Shown piece by piece: positions 37,583-46,880 of a stretch of DNA of 64,000 nt. This DNA comes from Leptospira haakeii. Lineage in GTDB: Bacteria > Spirochaetota > Leptospiria > Leptospirales > Leptospiraceae. Numbering within the stretch: the stretch's first letter is position 1; each line of letters opens with the position of its first letter. The position numbers were made by a program, and so were the translations under genes. The stretch covers positions 17,727 to 81,726 of the forward strand of contig NZ_NPEG01000015.1 of NCBI RefSeq assembly GCF_002812045.1, in the 5' to 3' direction. Below the pieces are notes generated by a model. That model saw nothing but the letters and a program-made list of their open reading frames with translations. It made no database searches and was not told the origin of the DNA.

Positions 37583-38806
37583 TTATTGGTGATGGTGTAA
37601 AGCGTCTTCCAATCTCGGATCTCCCACCGGGATCAATGGAGCTTTTTCCAATCTTTTCAGAACTACCAGACCGAATAATCCGATCACTCCTACAACGGAT
37701 CCTAAAGATACCAGGTATCCTCCGAAGGAGAAGTCCACGAAATTAGCAGGGTATACCAACCAGAAAATCTCCGTAGCCTGAGTGAAGATAACCCAAAGAG
37801 CAACTTTCACTAAGAAATCGATGTCTCTTTTGTTCGGACGATTTAATAGAAGTAAGAAAGGAACCGCGAACTTGATCGCAGGCAATGCCAGAGTCAGGTA
37901 TTCCCATCCGCCAGTCAGTCTTTGCTCATAGAAGAAAGTTTCTTCCGGAATGGAAGCATACCAGATCAACATGAACTGAGAGAAACCAACGTAAGCCCAG
38001 AATACTGTGAAACCGAGAAGGAATTTTCCTAAGTCATGGATATGGTTTTCGTTCACCAAGTTTCCTAAAAATCCTTTTTTCTTCAGGTAATACGCCATGA
38101 TTATGAAAGAAGAAAGTCCTGCCTGGTAAGCTCCTGCGAAACAATAAACTCCGAACATAGTAGAGAACCAGTGCGGAGTAAGGGACATGACCAGCATAAT
38201 AGAAACTAAGGAGAATGAAAGTGCGAAGAATATGATATATCCTCCGGCTAACTTTGCGCTGAACTGAGTATGTTTAACGTCTTTGTCGCTATCTTGGGTT
38301 ACGGATTTCTTATAGAAAAGGTATCCGAACGCAGACCAAGCTGCTCCTAAAACAACCACCATCACGGAGAAAAATCCGATGTTCAAAAGCGGTTTTTTAT
38401 GTTTAAGAAGTTTATCAGCTTCTACCACTTCTGCATGAGTCCACTCATATAGATCATGAGCCCCAAAGATCAGAACTAAAAGAAGGACCGTTGCAACCGG
38501 AACGAACAATCCGTAGGTTTCGGAAATTCTACGAAGAGTTACTGGCCAATGAGCACCAGTGATATGTGCCAAAGAGGTAAAGAATATCCCTGCAAGTGTA
38601 ATTCCTAAAATGAAGAATACACCAACTAAGTATGCGGACCAAGCCGGATTGGAATGACCACCTTCATGACGAAGTTCTGGATGTCCAAGACCGAAAGCCG
38701 CAAGACCAATACTTGCCAATCCTACTAGAATCATTCCAACCAGAGCGTTTCTGGTTTTGGAATCCAACTTAAAGTTGATTAAGCTTTGTTCTACTTTAAC
38801 TTCCAT
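37583..38806 (-). CDS. actF: Alternative complex III, quinol-binding-type subunit ActF
   Basis: 407 aa with about ten membrane helices. ActF is a shorter relative of the NrfD-like subunit ActC. Typical features: FFTSLAHITGAHWPVTLRRISE near the start of the core, a YLFYKKSVTQD loop, AYYLKKKGFLG, GFTVFWAYVGFSQFMLIWYASIPEET and the C-terminal EIFWLVYPANF. It participates in menaquinol oxidation and possibly proton movement in alternative complex III. Its ATG is at the last base of the actE stop region (translational coupling). Confidence 0.9.
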   Translation of the reverse strand: MEVKVEQSLINFKLDSKTRNALVGMILVGLASIGLAAFGLGHPELRHEGGHSNPAWSAYLVGVFFILGITLAGIFFTSLAHITGAHWPVTLRRISETYGLFVPVATVLLLVLIFGAHDLYEWTHAEVVEADKLLKHKKPLLNIGFFSVMVVVLGAAWSAFGYLFYKKSVTQDSDKDVKHTQFSAKLAGGYIIFFALSFSLVSIMLVMSLTPHWFSTMFGVYCFAGAYQAGLSSFIIMAYYLKKKGFLGNLVNENHIHDLGKFLLGFTVFWAYVGFSQFMLIWYASIPEETFFYEQRLTGGWEYLTLALPAIKFAVPFLLLLNRPNKRDIDFLVKVALWVIFTQATEIFWLVYPANFVDFSFGGYLVSLGSVVGVIGLFGLVVLKRLEKAPLIPVGDPRLEDALHHHQ

Positions 38807-39405
38807 TATTTACCAGCCGTTCTGTTGTCGTATTCTTGTAATTTACGAACATATAATATGATTTTCCAACGATCCTCGGAAGGAACTTGAGAAGCATAAC
38901 TTTTCATTGCTCCTTTTCCTTCGGTGATGATATGATAGATCTGTCCGTCGGAATAACCTTTAGCGCTCGCAGATGTGAGTGCAGCCATCGGGCTTCCGTC
39001 AGATTGAGCCATATTCAAACGTGGAGCTGGACCTACTACGGTTCCATTTCCTTGTCCTCTAACACCGTGACAAGGGCTACAATACGTTTGGTATTTGATC
39101 TCCCCTTTTTGAAGAGTAGCCAGATCTCCTTTAATAGGATTCGCAAGTCCCTTATTAGGAAGAGCATCCAGAGATTGTGTCCAACCTGCATACTCGTAAG
39201 GGAAATATCCTTGAGGAACTGCTCCTACAGGAGGAAGGCGTAAGGAAGTATTGTTCGGAAAATTAGAGTCCGCTTCCTGAGCCTCTCTTGCTGGAGAATC
39301 AGCCATATCAGGCATGTACTCCATAGGAGGAGTCTTAGACTCGCAGTTCCATAGAATCAAACCTGCGAGAGAAAGAGCAAAAATTCTTTGCAGTGAAATC
39401 ATCAA
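38806..39405 (-). CDS. actE: Alternative complex III, monohaem cytochrome c lipoprotein ActE
   Basis: 199 aa. Signal peptide with lipobox GLILWNC (Cys near 20) anchors it outside the inner membrane. One haem c site, YCSPCHGVRGQGNG (CxxCH near 110), and a distal Met candidate in GAMKSYASQVP. It accepts electrons from the ActA haems and passes them to the oxidase or a soluble cytochrome. Position between actD and actF is the canonical order. A Met-rich segment follows the lipidated Cys. Confidence 0.92.
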   Translation of the reverse strand: MMISLQRIFALSLAGLILWNCESKTPPMEYMPDMADSPAREAQEADSNFPNNTSLRLPPVGAVPQGYFPYEYAGWTQSLDALPNKGLANPIKGDLATLQKGEIKYQTYCSPCHGVRGQGNGTVVGPAPRLNMAQSDGSPMAALTSASAKGYSDGQIYHIITEGKGAMKSYASQVPSEDRWKIILYVRKLQEYDNRTAGK

Positions 39406-39412
39406 AATTCTC

Positions 39413-39964
39413 CTATTTCACCGTCTCGACATGTTTAGAGCCGAGGCCTTTGATAAAGTCGGTCACTGAACCTTCAGAATAATTCGCGGAATTGGAAGGG
39501 ATCCAAAGTGCGAATTTGTCGGTTGTGATGTCCGGATGTAAAACTTTACGACCGGTTCTTGGAAGTTTAGCCAGGAAGAACAAAGCTGCAGCTGTGGAAA
39601 GTCCAGCCATGAACACTGTAAACTCGAATGTGATCGGAATATAAGCAAACCAAGCGTTGAAACTTTTTCCGGAGATATTGATCGGCCAATCGTATTTATG
39701 AGTTAAATACTGCATGGAGAAACCAACAGTGCATCCAAAAATTCCCATGAAGAAGGTTACCCAAGGAAGTCCGGAACGAGGAAGACCCATCGCGTCATCC
39801 AATCCGTGAACAGGATATGGAGTAAAACAATCGAAGTTGGTATAACCCTTCTCCTTTGTTTTCTGAGCGGCGTCTATGATCTGAGCAGGAGTATCGAATA
39901 ATCCGAAAACTCCGTGTTCTGTTTCTTCGAAAGTATGAAACTGTTCTTTCTTAGGAGTATACAT
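39413..39964 (-). CDS. actD: Alternative complex III subunit ActD (DUF3341)
   Basis: 183 aa. The N-terminal cytoplasmic part (GVFGLFDTPAQIIDAAQ, FDCFTPYPVHGLDDAMGL) is the DUF3341 signature. Two transmembrane helices follow (about 77-95 and 118-140), with the conserved ITFEFTVFMAG. The C terminus returns to the soluble side (LHPDITTDKFALWI). It is a structural subunit of the complex. Its ATG overlaps the stop of actC. Confidence 0.92.
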   Translation of the reverse strand: MYTPKKEQFHTFEETEHGVFGLFDTPAQIIDAAQKTKEKGYTNFDCFTPYPVHGLDDAMGLPRSGLPWVTFFMGIFGCTVGFSMQYLTHKYDWPINISGKSFNAWFAYIPITFEFTVFMAGLSTAAALFFLAKLPRTGRKVLHPDITTDKFALWIPSNSANYSEGSVTDFIKGLGSKHVETVK

Positions 39965-41337
39965 TAATGATGACCTCCATCTTTATGAGGCATTACTGTT
40001 TTCACTTCCGCGATTGCGATTACTGGAAGTAATCTACAGAAGAGAAGGAACATAGTGAAGAAGATACCGAAGGTTCCGAGTAACATCATGAAGTCGTAAA
40101 CTGTTGGAATGTATTTATCCCAACTGGAAGGTAAGAAGTCCGCGTGTAATGTCATTACGATCACGAAACGTTCGAACCACATACCGATGTTTACGATGAT
40201 GGAAACGATGAACATCACAGGGATGCTGTTTCTAAGTTTTTTAGACCAGAATACCTGAGGAGCAAATACGTTACAGCTGAACATGATGAAGTATGCCCAT
40301 CCGTAAGGACCGAATGCTCTGTTTACGAAGGTAAATCCTTCGTATTCGTTTCCTGAATACCAAGCCATGAAGAACTCAGTGGAGTAAGCAAGACCCACGA
40401 TCAAACCGGTAACCATGATCACTTTGTTCATGTTTTCCAAGTGTTTCATGGTGATATAATCTTTCAGTTGGAAGACTTCCCTTGCGATTACCATCAGAGT
40501 AACCACCATCGCGAATCCGGAGAAAATCGCACCGGCAACGAAGTAAGGAGGGAAGATCGTAGTGTGCCATCCAGGAACGATGGAAACCGCGAAGTCGAAG
40601 GATACGATCGTGTGCACCGAAAGAACCAGAGGTGTAGACAATGCAGCGAGGATCATCGCAACAGTCTCTAAGTGAGACCACGCTTTGTTAGATCCAACCC
40701 ATCCGAAGGAAAGAATATCATAAACTTTTCTACGAAGAGGAGTAGTAGCTCTGTCTCTCACAGCTGCGATATCCGGGATCAAACCGATATACCAGAAAAC
40801 AAGTGAGATACTCAAGTAGGTGGAAACCGCGAAAGTATCCCAGATCAGAGGAGATCTGAAGTTCACCCAAAGAGGTCCTCTTTCATTCGGATAAGGGAAT
40901 AACCAAAATCCCATCCAAGGACGTCCGATGTGGATGATCAAAGTAGATGCAGCAGTTAATACCGCGAAGATGGTCATTGCTTCTGCAGCACGGTTAATAC
41001 CAGTTCTCCACTCTTGGCGGAACAGATAAAGAACCGCAGAGATCAGAGTTCCAGCGTGACCGATACCGATCCAGAATACAAAGTTTACGATGAAAAATCC
41101 CCAACCTACAGGATTGTTAATCCCGAGGATATAAAGACCTTCGTATACCAAGTATCCGATGATACCTAAATCGATTACGGTAATGGTAAGAGCCAGAATG
41201 AAAGCCTTCCACCACAGAGAAGTGGGGAAAGCTTCGACCGGCTTGAGGATATCCTCGGTAACGTCACGGACGGACTTGCCGCCAGTGACTAAGGGTTGGA
41301 TATCCAGGGCTTCTTTGATTGCGTTAGGTATAGACAT
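39964..41337 (-). CDS. actC: Alternative complex III, NrfD-like quinol-binding subunit ActC
   Basis: 457-aa polytopic protein (about ten helices) of the NrfD/PsrC family. Signatures: [34 protein letters not shown], the [11 protein letters not shown] segment, [57 protein letters not shown] and [18 protein letters not shown]. It carries the main menaquinol site next to the ActB iron-sulfur clusters. It starts 20 bp after actB. Confidence 0.95.
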   Translation of the reverse strand: MSIPNAIKEALDIQPLVTGGKSVRDVTEDILKPVEAFPTSLWWKAFILALTITVIDLGIIGYLVYEGLYILGINNPVGWGFFIVNFVFWIGIGHAGTLISAVLYLFRQEWRTGINRAAEAMTIFAVLTAASTLIIHIGRPWMGFWLFPYPNERGPLWVNFRSPLIWDTFAVSTYLSISLVFWYIGLIPDIAAVRDRATTPLRRKVYDILSFGWVGSNKAWSHLETVAMILAALSTPLVLSVHTIVSFDFAVSIVPGWHTTIFPPYFVAGAIFSGFAMVVTLMVIAREVFQLKDYITMKHLENMNKVIMVTGLIVGLAYSTEFFMAWYSGNEYEGFTFVNRAFGPYGWAYFIMFSCNVFAPQVFWSKKLRNSIPVMFIVSIIVNIGMWFERFVIVMTLHADFLPSSWDKYIPTVYDFMMLLGTFGIFFTMFLLFCRLLPVIAIAEVKTVMPHKDGGHH

Positions 41338-41357
41338 AGCGCTTTAATTACTCCGGA

Positions 41358-44300
41358 TTAAGCTCTTACCCTGGTCAGATATGCGACCTGGGGACCGACA
41401 TTTAAATACTCGAGAACTCGGAAAGATCTAGGATCCGCACTAAGTTTGGAAACCTTAGAAGTCTTATCGTTGGTGTTACCGAAGCTGATCGCGTCTGCAG
41501 CGCAGCTTTGCTCGCAAGCACAACGAACTTCTCCGTCTTTAAGAGTTCTGCCTTCGTTCTTGGCATGGATTTTAGCCTCTGCGATTTTGTGAGCGCAGAA
41601 GTTACATTTTTCCATAACCCCTCTACCACGAACCGTAACTTCAGGATTGAGTCCGAGATATCTCGGAGTTCTGGATCCTTTTTCGGCTCCGGTATCGTTA
41701 TACCAGTGCTGAGCCCAGTTATAACGACGAACTTTGTAAGGACAGTTGTTAGAGCAGTAACGAGTTCCAACGCAACGGTTATAAACCATGTCGTTGATCC
41801 CTTCAGAACTATGAACAGTCGCCATTACAGGACAAACAGTCTCACAAGGAGCGTTATCACACTGTTGGCACATCATAGGCTGGTGAGCGATCTGTAGATC
41901 TTCCGGCTTTTCAGGATCACCGATATAGTAACGGTCGATACGAAGCCAATGCATCTCGCGACCCACTCTAACTTCGTCTCTTCCTACTACCGGAATATTA
42001 TTCTCTACTTGGCAAGCGATGACGCAAGAACCGCAACCGGTGCAAGCAGTCAAATCGATAGCCATACCCCATTTGTAACCAGGGTATTCATGCACCGGAT
42101 TTGCTCCGACTGCGTAGACCATCTTACCGTCTTTTTTGATTTTAGGAATTTCGGATTCTTTAACTCCGGAAGCTGGATTCTTTTTCCATTCTTCCAAAGA
42201 AGTAGATTGTACCAAAGGACGATCTTCGTATCCGAAACCTGGTGATAAAACGTGGTGGTGTTGGGTGCAAGCAAGCTTGTAAGTTTTACCGGTCTTCTCG
42301 AGGGAAGTTACGGAAATTCCAGAGAAGACTCCGTCTTCTGCCAGAACATAAGCGTTCTTACCTACTTCGTTTCCTACTTTACCAGCTGCAGTTCTACCGT
42401 AACCAACCGCGATCCCGATCGTATCCTTATGCACACCAGGTTGAACCTGAGCAGGAAGTTCGATAGAACCTTTGGTAGTTTTAACGGAAACCACATCGTT
42501 GGATTGGATCCCTTTCTCTTTTGCTAATGCAGGAGAAATAACAACGTAGTTGTCCCAAGTAACTTTAGTTACAGGATCTGGAAGTTCTTGTAATAGAGAG
42601 TTATTCGCTGCTCTACCGTCTCCAATGGAGCTTGTCTCATAAAGAGCCAAACGGATCCCAGCTGGATAACCTGCAGGCTTTTTCAAAGCAGCTTTGTTGA
42701 AGCCACGAGTAGCGCTTGCAGTTTTTCTGCGATCTTTAGCTCTTACAGTAGTTCCAACTCTGAGAAGATCTTCCCATTTTTGTTTAGAACCCAGTTTTTT
42801 GGTCCAAGAGTTCTTTACGTATTCGTAAAATGATTTTTCTCCACCAAGAGATCCGCCTGCGAAAGCGATCAAGCTGTCCTCGAAAGAACGAGTGTTGAAT
42901 AAAGGACGGATCGCAGGTTGTTGGATAGAGAATATTCCCTTAGTTCCTTCTGAATCTCCCCAAGACTCTAAGAAATGAGTAGTGGAAGCCAGATAGTTAG
43001 AAGCAAGTGCAGTCTCATCTGCTCTGTCTGCAAGGCTTACAGTCAATGCAGCTCTATGAAGAAGGTCCTTCCAAGAATCACCAGCTTGGTAAACCAAGTT
43101 AGTATCGTAGAGGAATAGAACTCCTACTTTAGTTTGTTTTAATGCTTCAGTAAGTTTGTTTAAATTACCTGAATAATCCGCTAAACCTTCTTTTTTAGGA
43201 GAAGCGTAATCAACAGTCTTGCCGTCGTTGTCTAAAGTAGAGTTTAAGAAGTTCACAATGATCTGAAGATCAACAGCTTCTTTGGTAGAAGCAGCCAGAC
43301 CACCCGCAACAACGAGAGATCTACCTTTGTTTGCCCAAAGAGCTTTCGCTGTTTTACGGATACCTTCTGCGCTAACTCCAAGATCACCAGCGAGACTTTC
43401 TACAGTAGAAGTTCCGGTAACATCTTTGGTGTTTGCTCCTAATTCTCCCAAACCTGCAGCGATTGCAAGAGCCAGTTTAGACTGGTCACCAGGACGAATA
43501 GGAAGTCTAAGATCCGCGTTCGATCCAGACATAGTAGGAATGGATTCAGCAGCGATGAAGTAGTTAAGATCTTTTGCTCCATCTCTTAGGTTTCTGCGTT
43601 TTGCAAAATCCTTTTGGTGCTCTTCAGGAGACAACCATCCACCCATAAAATCGCAATCGATGGACAGGATAGTATTCGCCAATTCGAAGTTATAGTTAGG
43701 AACGAGTGCCTTTCCGTAAGAAGCAGCCTGAGCTTTAGAGATCGCATCTTCCGGAGAAGTGATAGAGATCTCTAAATGTTGTCCTCCACCTACTGCTTTT
43801 AAGAAGTCAGCGATGATCGCTTTGGTAGAAGGAGAATCAAGAGGTCTTGTTACGATTACAGTGTTACCTTTGTTCTTAGAAAGAGCTTCTTGAACTTTAG
43901 AATCCAAAGCGGCCCACTGGATATTCTCCACTTTTCCGCCGGAAACTGCTGCAGGACCTTGTGCTCTATCTGGATCATATAGATCAAAAATAGCAGCTTG
44001 TCCGGAAGCACCAAGAGCACCTTGAGAAACAGGGTGATCTTCGTTTCCTTCTAATTTTAGAGGACGTCCGTCTTTAGATCTTACTAAGTAACCGGTTCCA
44101 TTGAATGCGGTAGCGTAGTAGTATGCTTGTCCGTGTTTTACGAAATCGAAAGTACCTTCGTCAGTTTTCAGATCCACATAAGGAACGATTTTTTCAACAG
44201 GTTTGCGTACACAATTTAAGGAAGTCATTGCGACTCCCGCACCCATCAATTTAAGGAAGGTCTTACGATCAAACTCCCCTGACTTAATCCTTGCGATAAC

Positions 44301-44420
44301 TGGATCCGGAGAAGTGAAAAATTCAGAGCGCGCTAGATCCTTCGTTTCTTTTTCGTTATCTTTCAGTTCGAGGGAGAGCCAGTGAGCTTTCTTTTCTTTC
44401 TGGAAATTCTTTTTATCCAT
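41358..44420 (-). CDS. actB: Alternative complex III, molybdopterin-like/iron-sulfur subunit ActB
   Basis: 1020 aa. The N terminus has a Tat-like DRKTFLKLMGAG, in which the twin Arg is only RK, followed by MTSLNC, which could be a lipobox. The first two thirds resemble molybdopterin oxidoreductases but lack cofactor ligands, as in other ActB proteins. The C-terminal third has four ferredoxin-like Cys clusters: CTGCGSCVIAC (near 790), CQQCDNAPCETVC (near 855), CVGTRYCSNNC (near 890), and CNFC...CACEQSC (near 937-972). It passes electrons from quinol toward the haem subunits. It starts 19 bp after actA. Confidence 0.95.
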   Translation of the reverse strand: MDKKNFQKEKKAHWLSLELKDNEKETKDLARSEFFTSPDPVIARIKSGEFDRKTFLKLMGAGVAMTSLNCVRKPVEKIVPYVDLKTDEGTFDFVKHGQAYYYATAFNGTGYLVRSKDGRPLKLEGNEDHPVSQGALGASGQAAIFDLYDPDRAQGPAAVSGGKVENIQWAALDSKVQEALSKNKGNTVIVTRPLDSPSTKAIIADFLKAVGGGQHLEISITSPEDAISKAQAASYGKALVPNYNFELANTILSIDCDFMGGWLSPEEHQKDFAKRRNLRDGAKDLNYFIAAESIPTMSGSNADLRLPIRPGDQSKLALAIAAGLGELGANTKDVTGTSTVESLAGDLGVSAEGIRKTAKALWANKGRSLVVAGGLAASTKEAVDLQIIVNFLNSTLDNDGKTVDYASPKKEGLADYSGNLNKLTEALKQTKVGVLFLYDTNLVYQAGDSWKDLLHRAALTVSLADRADETALASNYLASTTHFLESWGDSEGTKGIFSIQQPAIRPLFNTRSFEDSLIAFAGGSLGGEKSFYEYVKNSWTKKLGSKQKWEDLLRVGTTVRAKDRRKTASATRGFNKAALKKPAGYPAGIRLALYETSSIGDGRAANNSLLQELPDPVTKVTWDNYVVISPALAKEKGIQSNDVVSVKTTKGSIELPAQVQPGVHKDTIGIAVGYGRTAAGKVGNEVGKNAYVLAEDGVFSGISVTSLEKTGKTYKLACTQHHHVLSPGFGYEDRPLVQSTSLEEWKKNPASGVKESEIPKIKKDGKMVYAVGANPVHEYPGYKWGMAIDLTACTGCGSCVIACQVENNIPVVGRDEVRVGREMHWLRIDRYYIGDPEKPEDLQIAHQPMMCQQCDNAPCETVCPVMATVHSSEGINDMVYNRCVGTRYCSNNCPYKVRRYNWAQHWYNDTGAEKGSRTPRYLGLNPEVTVRGRGVMEKCNFCAHKIAEAKIHAKNEGRTLKDGEVRCACEQSCAADAISFGNTNDKTSKVSKLSADPRSFRVLEYLNVGPQVAYLTRVRA

Positions 44421-44439
44421 CTGTTATGCTATCTCCTGA

Positions 44440-44946
44440 TTATCTGTGGCAGGTGGAACAGTCGGTAGGAGCATTATTCTCCCGGTGGCAGTTGATACAG
44501 TATCCCATATTCAGGGATGCTACCTGCTTGACCTTGACCATTTCAGCTACGTTGCCGTGGCATTGCGAACAATCCACGCCTCTTGAGATATGGCGAGAGT
44601 GATTGAACTGAACATGATCCGGAAGGTCGTGGATTTTCACCCACTCGATCGGTTTGTTGTTCGAGTAACTTTCGCTCAAAAATTTTATATCTGGGCTGTT
44701 CTTTGCAACAAGCGAGTGACAGTTCATACAAGTAGAAGTATTCGGAACCGTTGCGTGCGCGCTTGTTTCTACACCAGTGTGACAATAACGACAATCTATC
44801 TTATTATCACCTGCGTGAATCTTGTGGTTAAAAGGTATAGGCTGATCCGGAGAGTAGCCTACATATTTGGAGGGAGAAAAAATCAGGTAAGCCACTGCTG
44901 CAATAGCAATAAGCGGAACCGAAAGTTTCAAAGCTTTCTTATTCAT
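44440..44946 (-). CDS. actA: Alternative complex III, pentahaem cytochrome c subunit ActA
   Basis: 168 aa. A single N-terminal membrane helix (about 7-24) acts as signal anchor. Five CxxCH sites are visible: CRYCH, CMNCH, CSQCH, CINCH and CSTCH, with extra His ligands in FNHKIH and FNHSRHISRG. Five haems and this size fit ActA. It is the first gene of actABCDEF, and the 300-bp upstream region probably holds the operon promoter. Confidence 0.95.
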   Translation of the reverse strand: MNKKALKLSVPLIAIAAVAYLIFSPSKYVGYSPDQPIPFNHKIHAGDNKIDCRYCHTGVETSAHATVPNTSTCMNCHSLVAKNSPDIKFLSESYSNNKPIEWVKIHDLPDHVQFNHSRHISRGVDCSQCHGNVAEMVKVKQVASLNMGYCINCHRENNAPTDCSTCHR

Positions 44947-45075
44947 TCGTGAGAAGTCCCGTGGGTTCCAAAATAAGGTTTGGGAACAAGGATTTTGGCT
45001 TCGGTTAAAATTGCAAGTAAACGCGTAAAAACGCAGTTGGTTTGGCGATTTCTTGCATTTTTATCTGAGACTTAG

Positions 45076-45092
45076 TATCAATTAAATTGATA
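45076..45092. promoter_or_regulatory. 17-bp inverted repeat TATCAATT-A-AATTGATA
   Basis: A perfect 8-1-8 inverted repeat, about 130 bp upstream of actA and 170 bp upstream of the EEP-family gene. Identical ACTTAGTAT words flank it on both sides, 31 bp apart. The size resembles sites of Fur- or CRP/FNR-type dimers, but no match is certain. Confidence 0.4.
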
Positions 45093-45170
45093 TTATTTGT
45101 ACTTAGTATAGTCCATTTTAGAAGATAAAAGATCTCGAATACAAAACCTAAGTTTATGATAGATATGATT

Positions 45171-45184
45171 AGAACGATCGTTCT
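45171..45184. promoter_or_regulatory. 14-bp palindrome AGAACGATCGTTCT
   Basis: A perfect palindrome about 70 bp upstream of the EEP-family start. Short GC-centred palindromes of this form are common as TetR-type operators. No tetR-like gene is in the window. Confidence 0.35.
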
Positions 45185-45259
45185 TAATATTAAGAAAATT
45201 CCTGGATTTTACTTTCTAATATCACTACAATATGAATTCAAAAATCTAATTTGGAAAGA

Positions 45260-46108
45260 ATGATGCACCGCGCACTGATCTTATTTCTGGGAATTCCCTT
45301 CGCTTTCCTAATAACAATCTCCACTATCGCGAAAGGTCCTATAAAAAAACTCAAAGTAACAAGTTTCAATTCATACTTTTTATACGATGAAATCGGAGAC
45401 TCGCATAAATTCCCTAAAGATAGAAAACATAGAACAGAAGAAGATTTTGCCAAGATCAAAAAGTTAATACTTTTAAATCATCCGGACATAATCGGATTCC
45501 AAGAAATAGAAAATGAAACTGCGCTTCATCATATTATAATAAATGAATATGCATGCACAGCAACAGTAACCCCAGGTTATTCTCAAGAATTAGGACTTTG
45601 TTGGAAAAAGGAACTGGGTACCCCAGTTATCAGCGAATTGGAACAACTTTCTCTTCGTCCGGGACTCAGAAAAGGATTACTTGCTGAGTTTGTATTCGAT
45701 GGTAAGAAAGTTTCTGTTCTGGTAGTTCATTTAAAAGCAGGCCATTCTCCTAAAGATAAGAAAGAAAGAAAAGAGCAGATACTTGCACTAAAGGATATAC
45801 TCCCCTCCTTGGGCCAGTTTGTTCTATTAGGCGATTTTAACGAGGTTTTAGAAAGAAGAGTAGATCTTTTAAAAATCCTACAAAGAAATCTGAAACTTAA
45901 AATAGCGAACTATAAACAAAAATCAGATTGTTGGCAACATCATGATGGCTTTATAGATTATCTGATCACTAATCTGGATTGGCAACAGGGAAGTTTTGTC
46001 CAAACCAAGTTCGAATCCGATGACGGCAATTTTGATGGAAATCCAAGTGCGGAAAAAGGCCTTTCTGATCATTGTCCTGTAAGTGCCGATCTGCTATTGG
46101 AGAGATGA
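45260..46108 (+). CDS. Endonuclease/exonuclease/phosphatase (EEP) family protein, exported
   Basis: 282 aa from the ATG at 45260; an ATG at 45263 has better spacing from GGAAAG and is an equal choice. A hydrophobic N terminus (ALILFLGIPFAFLITISTIAKG) suggests export or anchoring. The EEP catalytic pattern is complete: VTSFNSYFL, PDIIGFQEIENE (metal Glu), VLVVHLKAGHS, LLGDFNEV (Asp/Asn) and GLSDHCPV (Asp/His). Relatives include nucleases, sphingomyelinases and inositol phosphatases, so the substrate is open. It shows no obvious sphingomyelinase-specific features. Divergent from actA. Confidence 0.85.
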   Translation: MMHRALILFLGIPFAFLITISTIAKGPIKKLKVTSFNSYFLYDEIGDSHKFPKDRKHRTEEDFAKIKKLILLNHPDIIGFQEIENETALHHIIINEYACTATVTPGYSQELGLCWKKELGTPVISELEQLSLRPGLRKGLLAEFVFDGKKVSVLVVHLKAGHSPKDKKERKEQILALKDILPSLGQFVLLGDFNEVLERRVDLLKILQRNLKLKIANYKQKSDCWQHHDGFIDYLITNLDWQQGSFVQTKFESDDGNFDGNPSAEKGLSDHCPVSADLLLER

Positions 46109-46139
46109 TTCAAATTAGTGATGCGACCTGGACTTACTT

Positions 46140-46538
46140 TTACCAAAACAATCTTAAACCCAGCGGATTATATTCCTTCAAATATCTATCTTTAGTAATA
46201 AACACAAAATCAAAACTTACGGCCTGCCAGATCAAAAAACGATCAAATGGGTCAGTATGTTTCCCAGTAGGCAATTTAAAATAATTCGCAAATATCTCAG
46301 GAGAATCCCCTATAAATTCGAATCCAATTTCTCGAATTTTTCTAGGCAATTGTTCAGGCGTTATTCCCTGTAACTCTAACTTTTTCAAAGAGAATTTCAG
46401 AGAAATTTCCCATAAAGAAATACTACTAATAAAGATTCGATTCTTTTGGTTTAGGATTTCCGATTCCACTCTATAAGATAGATTCTCCGGCTGAAACAAA
46501 ACCCATAAGATCGCATGTGTATCTAATAGATAATTCAC
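46140..46538 (-). CDS. vapC: PIN-domain toxin, VapC type
   Basis: 132 aa. The PIN acidic residues are all present: D6 in YLLDTHAILW, E44 in SLWEISLKF, D96 and D99 in HTDPFDRFLIW, and D117 in TKDRY. This supports an active Mg-dependent ribonuclease. Its ATG overlaps the stop of the upstream small gene (ATGA), the usual arrangement for an antitoxin-toxin pair. The target RNA is unknown. Confidence 0.9.
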   Translation of the reverse strand: MNYLLDTHAILWVLFQPENLSYRVESEILNQKNRIFISSISLWEISLKFSLKKLELQGITPEQLPRKIREIGFEFIGDSPEIFANYFKLPTGKHTDPFDRFLIWQAVSFDFVFITKDRYLKEYNPLGLRLFW

Positions 46539-46735
46539 AGATTCAGAAATTCCTCCTCTGTCATTTTGAAATCATCTAAGATCTTAAAGGAGGCTTTTCC
46601 TTTTAGAATCCCCAATATTCTCTTTTTAGGTTTTCCGACCTTATTCGCCGGAATTTGGCTTTTCGTAGAAGGATCTTCTTGTTCAAACCCTTCGAAAGGA
46701 AATCGATATTTGAGTCCTGTAGCTGTTGTTTTCAT
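46535..46735 (-). CDS. vapB: Antitoxin of the VapBC module (DUF2281-like C terminus)
   Basis: 66 aa directly upstream of and overlapping vapC. The C-terminal part KKRILGILKGKASFKILDDFKMTEEEFLNL resembles the toxin-binding tail of antitoxins that pair with PIN proteins of this type (RxxGxxKGK followed by an acidic DDF segment). The N-terminal half is Lys/Pro-rich, with no clear DNA-binding fold. The pairing is inferred from arrangement and tail pattern. Confidence 0.78.
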   Translation of the reverse strand: MKTTATGLKYRFPFEGFEQEDPSTKSQIPANKVGKPKKRILGILKGKASFKILDDFKMTEEEFLNL

Positions 46736-46880
46736 AACCCAAGGATGTTTAAAAAAATTTAATGCGTCAACCAGATTGTCCCTAAATCATCCGGACCCCG
46801 CGGAATATTGGTTCCAAGTTCACGTTAACTTCATTTTCGGTAGCTAACACGAACTCGTTGTATCTGATCTTTCTGTGGAA

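Larger units (their letters stand above)
44947..45250. other. Intergenic region between actA and the EEP-family gene
   Basis: About 300 bp without a coding sequence, shared by two divergent genes. It contains the inverted repeat at 45076-45092 flanked by two copies of ACTTAGTAT (45070-45078 and 45101-45109), and the palindrome at 45171-45184. No RNA gene is recognisable. Promoters for both directions are expected here. Confidence 0.6.

Noticed and set aside
41402..41770. Second minus-strand frame inside actB
   Set aside because: It lies entirely inside the strongly supported Fe-S part of ActB and shows no family pattern.
46140..46735. Calling the region a mobile element because of the toxin-antitoxin pair
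   Set aside because: No transposase, integrase, terminal repeats or composition shift is visible around it.
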